NCBI GenBank assembly: GCA_002633005.1
Contig: NMRA01000071.1
Location: forward strand, 1,073,730-1,137,729
DNA from: Phoronis australis
Taxonomy: Eukaryota; Phoronida; Phoronidae
Reading direction: 5' to 3'
Length of the DNA stretch: 64,000 nucleotides
The position numbers were made by a program, and so were the translations under genes. Position 1 is the first letter of the stretch; every line of letters starts with the position of its first letter. The notes below the pieces were generated by a model. The model was not told the DNA's origin. It saw only the letters and a list, made by a program, of their open reading frames with translations, and made no database searches. Below are positions 57,705 to 64,000 of the stretch, piece by piece.

Positions 57705-58138
57705 TACTCACCAGATTCAACAGGAAAGAACACAAATGCATTGACATTGTTGAGTTCCTGTGAAAGTAAGTTGACTTTAGACATTTCAACCAGCATCCCC
57801 ACTTCAGGCTTGGCACGTGAGCTACCACTAATGAAATGGGTGTTTGCAGAGTCTACATGGTTTCCACAGAATTCCAAGATCAGCCCGGTGTCTTGCCCTT
57901 GTCTTGGACGCAGTCACACAGGCGTGACACGGGTCCCGTGAACACGCACTTGTAAATTGTCCGACTCTCGCCAAAATCAGTTGCCGCACAGTCTGTAGGT
58001 GCGGTGGTTTGCTACTCACTTTATGCCGCATCAAGATTTCACACATGTGCAGAGGACATTCTTTTGAGGTTCCATACACTTCATCACACTCCATCATACT
58101 AGCAGATAACACGTAGAGCAACTCAGGATCAACCATTT
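57705..58138 (-). CDS. Unrecognised putative exon(s)
   Basis: An ATG at 58138 opens MVDPELLYVLSASMMECDEV, then KECPLHMCEILMRHKV, LQTVRQLILARVGQFTSAC and DPCHACVT, and stops near 57828. It is cysteine-rich, with a plausible amphipathic composition. A second frame overlaps from about 57890: LILEFCGNHVDSANTHFISG, AKPEVGMLVEMSKVNLL and NAFVFFPVES, reaching a TCTG|GTGAGT donor at about 57709. Either one frameshift or a spliced intron would link them. I do not know the family and propose no function. A KV|AGT sequence (CATAAAGTGAGTAGC) near 58015 could be another donor. Confidence 0.3.
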
Positions 58139-60741
58139 TGCCACCACTTAAGTGACACCTGTTGTTGGACACTGGGTTCACGAAAAACGCGGAATTTTAA
58201 TTAAAAAGGAAAAATACCTTAAATAATTGCCCCTGACTTAATGACACGTAACTAAATATTAATAAATCAATTTTTGAATCAAAACTATCCACTTTATTGG
58301 TGTTGTAATGTCCCAAACAGGTATCGGTATTGAAGGTAATTTCTAATCAGGTGGTTGTCGCAATCTTGCAATTTGTATAGAAAAATGCTCAGTGCCAGAA
58401 AATTTTATTGTATTAATCAACAACAATAAGATAGAAACGTCTTGTGTAAAAGTCTGGTGTTGATCAGTGTTGTGCCAGCTGAGATACACGGGCTCAAAGT
58501 GTGGCGTAATTGCAATGCCTTGTTAACCTCTGACCCCTCTATAATTTATGCCTGAAATTTTTAACTTAGCGGCAGAGTTAATGAGTATTGTTTACCATTT
58601 TGTAAAGCCGAAGACTTGCTTTATTTAAAAATTACAAACAAATAACGGATCTCGTGCGCCGATATTTTTTATTGTGCAGTGCAAATAAGGCATTTTCGGC
58701 GAGATCATTGCATGGCATACCCCCAAAATAGAGGCTCCCTGATTTCTCCCCCATAAACAAGGTAAAATGAGGTTGGACTTTACTGTTTTGTTTATCATCC
58801 CAAAAGTAACTAAAATGCATAGTATGGTTCAAAGCGGTGACATTGGGTTTATCATCCCTCTGGGCATTTTTCCTGCTGTGAGCCGTACTTCACTCTTAAA
58901 TGCAGAGGAAGAGAAGACGATTGACATTTCAGTAGGAGCGTATCCCGAAATATGCAGCTGAAAGCGGTTTCAGTATCTTCCAGGCCTCAGGTAGAGCGCC
59001 AAAAAAGCGGACGACACTAATCCAGTGGGAGTACTTAAGATTATAAATAACTTGGGACTGAGACGCTTGCAAGAAGCCCAGAGAGAAAATTCATCACTCT
59101 AAAGATATGTAGTGGGGTCAAGCTAGAGTCGAGATCAAACATCAGATCCAAGGCAAACAGCATGCATCACGGAGGTCTACTCCGGGATACACTATCGGAT
59201 TTTCAAGAATAAGGACAGTGATGTTGTGAAACAAGTTGTTGTGCAGGGAAAGTTACGTAAATGTGAGGTAATGTAAACCAATTTTAAGAAGGTAACTGAC
59301 ATATCACCCTCATTAACGTCTCTATCTAAACTTACAGCGCCTGATTTGTTGTGTCCGGAGGGTGACCGTATTTCGTATCACTCCTTCTAAATCACGAACT
59401 GTGCACTTGTACGATAATCAGAGGTGTTGTGTCACTCGTCCTCAATCATGTCAACTGACGTCTATTATAGATGTTGCGGAAATTTTGAGTCTCACTTTTA
59501 AGCCTGCAATGACCAAATATTTACATCACCGACATATTTAATCACGTCCAGGTTTGCGTGTCCGTTTTCAGATTCTATGAGCAAAATAGCATTGGGCAAC
59601 GTCAACGCTTCAGTGAGTGCAAACAAAATGTTTTATGCTGTTTTCACAACACCCAGGTAAATTAAGTTTTTCCGTTGTTTCACTATTTCTTCATGTTCAG
59701 ACATACTTTCCTTGTTTGAAGCTATTCACTAGCAACTGCACGTTTACAATAATTGCATGTAAATGTATCGAGATGACTATACTCCTCCTCACAGAGGGTT
59801 CTTACAACTGCTTCACTATTGGTTAGGCCGATCGCTTCCAAAACATAGTTCACTTTGATAACATCAAAAAACAGTCAATGATAAGCTGTTGTTTTGAAAT
59901 GAACTCTGAGAATGATTGGTTTGCTGCAAAGTAAAGAAATTCAGGGTTTGGAAAATATTTCAAATTATGGGAGGTGCATTTTATTATTCAGCTTGATCAA
60001 GTTAACGTTGCACAATGTGCAGTCACCAGGAGATCTGAAACAATATGGGGATATAACCTACACGGCAGTTGCAGTTACTCAAATACATTATGAGTTGTTT
60101 GTAGGCACGTAAATGTCTCGTGACGTCACATAAAACCGTCCAATGACGGAAAACAATACCAGTCCTTCCATCTTATACTATCCTTCAAATGTTGGATATA
60201 CTGCAACAAGTTGGCAGGCGTACAACTAATAACAAATCTCAAAATAGCTAAGTACACTAGAAAAATGTGTCAACAGGAAATAGCTCTCAGAATTATTGGT
60301 GAAATTCGAATAGTTGTACATGTACAATGTGCCACATAATATTCTCACAGTGCAACTGAGGACAAATGCGTTGTTTGTTCATAGACTAAGATGAAGATTA
60401 GTGGTTTAAACTGACAAAAAAGGAGACTTAACGTGTGTAAAGCCACCATTTCTATACCAAAATCAAGGAAAACACGCCACCTGTCGGTCGCTCGTGTTAT
60501 TAGAACTCCCAAACACATACCGTGCGGTGTTTTACATAGATGGTCTTGAGATGCAAGCAATTATTGGTCGATACACTCATTCTAGGTAGAATCAGGACAA
60601 CTAACCACAGCAGTTAGTCATCCTCCATTGTGTTTAGTTTGAAAAGTCGCCATATATTGGTGCTGGGTTTCCCGTGGTTGATGGTATAGTGACAATGACA
60701 AACTGTTGAATTAGTGGATGCTGTGGCAACTCAGAGAAGCT
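58139..60741. other. Stretch without a recognised gene
   Basis: No coding, RNA or repeat feature could be supported. Confidence 0.4.
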
Positions 60742-60862
60742 TGGATATTGAACGAGCTTGTACAAGAAAATTGCGTGTTTATGGACATGACGCACTGGCG
60801 CAGGTTGAGTTCATAAGTCATACTTATGTCCGAGGAATTAAGATATTTTCACTCAAAGTGTA
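60735..60862 (+). CDS. Putative exon with LR..GHD.LA...FI.HT.VRG motif
   Basis: After a possible acceptor (GTTGAATTAG at 60713) the + frame reads VDAVATQRSLDIERACTRKL, RVYGHDALAQVEFISHTYVR, GIKIFSLKV and stops. The complement of 63086-63220 encodes a matching segment (TKNLRDRGHDILA...FIRHTHVRG). DNA identity is moderate while the residues GHD, LA, FI-HT and VRG are kept, which suggests coding constraint or an old transposon gene. Family unknown. Confidence 0.3.
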
Positions 60863-61807
60863 GGCGTCCTTCTATGTTCTGGTGTTTTGGACGTTAACTT
60901 TATATGCTATGCCATAAAACAAGGTTTGATTATGTTAACATATAGTGATATGTGAATTGTGGTTTTAAGGAACTAAATCTTTAAATCAAGTTAAACACAT
61001 TGATCTTTAACTTGAGAAGATTGAAAAGCATTCTTTTTGGGAAATCCAGTGAAATGCAATGCTGTAGGCGGATATAACTCCACGTTTGAAAACGACGATA
61101 TGCTTACATCAGACTGTGGTTAAGTTATGAATCGCCATATGCTCGTTTTACCTCCGAAGAGGTTCTTTGCCTAGGCACCAGTGGTCAACCTCGCGCTGCA
61201 CAGTTCCACGTAAACAAAACTGAAAATTAGTTGTTGGTATTTGTTTATCCTCATCTTGTAAAAATTCAAATACGTAACATAAAGAATAGTAGCTGTTTCT
61301 GAATTTGAATTTAGGTATCCTGAAATTGGAATGATTACTTTCTGTTGTACATGTTGACTAGTGTTTTATAATACACTTCATTTTCGCAGAATTTTCCAAA
61401 TGGTTGAGCATGCTCTAGGCTATCGTACATAGTTTCTCTATGAAGTTCACGTATACGCATGCCCTAGAGAACTCCTTGCTGCGTAAAATGCTCCAAACGG
61501 GCCCCCTAGGATGGAGGGTACCGGATGTATAAATCTGAAATTTTCCAAAGTACACACTAGAGTTATTCTTTAGCTTTGAAGTCCGACACAATTAGCAAAT
61601 TAAATTGGAAAGTACGGAAATATAACATATAATGGAAGGAACTTGCCCTTTTGCGCTGGACCTCAGATTGTTCATACATGTACATGTATATTGTGGTGCA
61701 GTTTTGGGAAAGCTTGAAATATTTTATTCGTGTAGTGACTTCAAGGTATTTTGAAGACTGGGGTTTGAGGGTCCATGGGTTGGGTTCAGTAACGTACATG
61801 TAAGAAT

Positions 61808-61903
61808 CTAGCTATAAAAGCAAGACCTTGCGAGATTACTTGATATATTTCCGAGTATTTTGAGTCAACGCACGTGATTTTGACTATATCTTTTCTCGCT
61901 GCG
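61808..61903 (+). repeat. Copy of the MITE at 12427 (interior)
   Basis: AGCAAGACCTTGCGAGATTAC, then CACGTGATTTTGACTA, in the same order as 12455-12525. The terminal CGTTCAGTAG repeats are lost. Confidence 0.55.
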
Positions 61904-63085
61904 AGACAGATACTAAACGCTTTCCTCAGGTAGTTGACACATGTCTCAAAATCCGTTGTTAAAACACGGTAGTTGAGTTTTTGGTGGTTGGTGGCAAACA
62001 ATACACAGTGTGTTCCAAACATTTAGTCAAAAGTCAATACAACACTGTATTGACAAATTCTATGCCGTGGATCAGACTTTGCGCCTGGCCCTACCGTACA
62101 GTTCCAATATGCTCCAAGAGCATGCGCTTGAGCCACGACGTGCCCTGTACTCAATGACAAAGAAGTTTTGGAGAACGGACATTTATTGCGCAACACTATT
62201 GACAAATAAAAGACATCAAATAAGCGAAAAAACATCAAATCTTGACCATGCAATTTGATATGGATATAACCCCGTTACAAAAATAATGCAGTGAAACTCT
62301 AAAAAATATCTAAAGGTTTCCTAGAACAGCCCCAAAACTGTTTATTTGGCTGGTGAACTAAAGCTATGACTCGAAAAACCCCTCCCCAGTAAAAATGAGA
62401 GCAAAATGCTTAACGCTCATGAGTGAAGTGTCGATGGCTACTTCCTTTGCGTTTGCGCTAACCTGATGTGAGCGCGAGGTGATACACTATTGGTAACTTT
62501 TGGTAAATGGGGGCAGGAGTGTCGGATGTGCTGGCGATGGGAAGGGGAAGCGAGGAGTTTGGCGTAGTCGAGTTGCTTCATGTTTCTCCAATAAGTTTTA
62601 CTTTCGGGTCAAGTCGTCTGGTCAACCAAGTCCACAACGAAACCATAGATCCATAGATGTCGTGGGTAAAAGATACCAAGGAGGTATACAACATGTGATA
62701 GTTGTGTTATTTGGTACATCATACACTGTCTTCCGGACTAGATCTTTTTTTGAAAGTAGAAGAACTAACTGAATCACGGAACCAATATTTAGGACTTAAA
62801 GTTAACATACTCACGTGGTTCTGAAAATTATTGATATTGCTACAAATGCATGTATACAGTGTATGGCAGTCAGTTGTTTTACGAGTAGCCATGTCAACGA
62901 GGTTTCACGAACATTTGTTAAAACCAAATACTCCAACTGAACTTGGAATTCTCTTGAGGTATTTTATATATTTACAAATGTTGTTACATGTAACTACATA
63001 GTCAGCATCATTAACAAATGCTTTATATCAGTAAAAACAGAATCGTGAATTCAATATCACACAGGACGAGAAAGTAGAATACTTG
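61904..63085. other. Stretch without a recognised gene
   Basis: Short frames only; nothing recognised. Confidence 0.4.
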
Positions 63086-63225
63086 CTACTTCATTTGAAG
63101 TTTATTAGCTCCACGGACATGAGTGTGACGTATGAACGTATCCAGCGCCAGTATGTCATGTCCCCTATCACGCAAGTTTTTTGTAATAACTTCTGTTATA
63201 CCCGCACGTCTCCGATGCCTTATGG
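63086..63225 (-). CDS. Putative exon, relative of 60735-60862
   Basis: The - strand has a good polypyrimidine/acceptor (ACTCTTCCTGTTTCCATAAG) at about 63226, then RRRAGITEVITKNLRDRGHD, ILALDTFIRHTHVRGANKLQ and a stop at 63086. Half the residues match the + strand frame at 60.76 kb. The frame also extends upstream through a cysteine-rich piece (CNCVCGGCDS), which may be intronic. Confidence 0.3.
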
Positions 63226-63597
63226 AAACAGGAAGAGTCACAGAGTGGTCAAATACTAAGCTGTCACAACCACCACAAACACAGTTACATGTACGTCCTG
63301 CCATTTGTTATTATATCATGAGTCGTGGAACATTCAGAATCATTATGTGATGACTTTTCACATTAAGGAGTTTAGGGCTGTGATTGGCTGTTCGTACTGA
63401 AAGTATCAACCAGTAAATGTTCGAGGACAGCTAATTAACATATTGTTAGATAAATAAACAATTTGGGTGTTCCAAATTGACAGCTGGTTGACTGCAGGTG
63501 TTGCTGTCTTGGTGTTTTCATTTGTTTTAAGCGCTTAAATATCGACCACTGCTATAAAGATGATGAATAAAAATTACAATGTCTAAAACCCTGTGTT

Positions 63598-63915
63598 GAA
63601 ACATCTATCTTTGTAGCAATGGTATCCGAGGGTCTGCCGTCTGCGCTTATAAGTGGGAACGTGTCCTTGGTGTATTTAATGGTAAATTCAAAGACCAAAA
63701 AGATGTGAACAGCATATGGCTGAACGTTTCAGCACGCCTTGTTCCGACACCACACCCCACGAAGGTGAGCGGTCGATGTCATCAAACCTTAGACTAAGGG
63801 CATCTCCGGTATGGATATCGGCTACCAAATACCTGCGTAGTTCGGTATCAACATAGATCAGGTTATCGAATAGGAGACTATGGCTGATTCTGAATGAATT
63901 TGATACCTTATGCAA
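63598..63915 (-). CDS. Unrecognised exon-like frames
   Basis: 63915-63688 reads LLFDNLIYVDTELRRYLVAD then IHTGDALSLRFDDIDRSPSW. A second frame, about 63700-63598, reads VFEFTIKYTKDTFPLISADG. Both have protein-like composition. A frameshift or splice between them is needed. No family recognised. Confidence 0.2.
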
Positions 63916-63941
63916 GGCTTAACCTGTACCGTGAATAATAG

Positions 63942-63948
63942 TCACACA

Positions 63949-64000
<52 letters not shown>
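63942..64000 (+). repeat. (CA)n microsatellite, running off the window
   Basis: At least 55 bases of CACACA with one AA interruption near the start. Confidence 0.98.

Overview
The window is animal nuclear DNA, not bacterial or viral. It has split genes with canonical GT/AG splice sites, long AT-rich non-coding stretches, a tRNA-derived SINE head, and decayed LINE, LTR and DNA-transposon genes. Semaphorin and WSC exons, a P2X7-type zinc-binding ballast domain, PIF/Harbinger, BEL/Pao, Crypton-like and TTAA-type elements, and very many copies of the palindrome TACATGTA together suggest a marine invertebrate. An anthozoan cnidarian is my first guess; a lancelet or mollusc cannot be excluded. Two single N characters (5606 and 34222) mark assembly joins.

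Host genes are sparse. Five exons of a semaphorin run on the + strand from 42036 to 47169, all joining in phase across the sema domain. One WSC-domain terminal exon lies on the - strand at 6317-6630. A cysteine-containing putative exon lies on the same strand at 19449-19749. A few other weakly supported exon-like frames occur at 57.7-58.1, 60.7, 63.1 and 63.7 kb.

Most of the remainder is mobile DNA. (1) A TIR element carrying a P2X7-like ORF and a THAP ORF tail to tail is complete at its left end at 29714 and cut off near 31282. The right end of a second copy occupies 1-871. Both ends abut TTAA, as in Kolobok elements, but no transposase is visible. (2) 7106-18869 is a three-level nest: a PIF/Harbinger element (Myb/SANT gene at the left, transposase at the right) contains a BEL/Pao retrotransposon remnant, which is split by a 5.7-kb insertion with a 10-bp target duplication. 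(3) 26888-28033 is a 1.15-kb non-coding TIR element with an 8-bp duplication. It sits inside an older repeat whose uninterrupted relative at 36.5-37.1 kb shows the empty site. (4) Decayed LINEs lie at 39.2-39.6, 48.2-50.8 and 52.6-53.8 kb, and a Crypton-like tyrosine-recombinase pseudogene lies in a semaphorin intron at 43.3-44.5 kb. (5) Short hAT-like fragments, foldback elements, GTCGTGGG-type minisatellites and a 0.93-kb tandem duplication split by an N (33292-35153, probably an assembly artefact) are scattered through it.

No rRNA, complete tRNA gene or CRISPR array was seen. All calls rest on reading the sequence and on family knowledge; no database search was possible.
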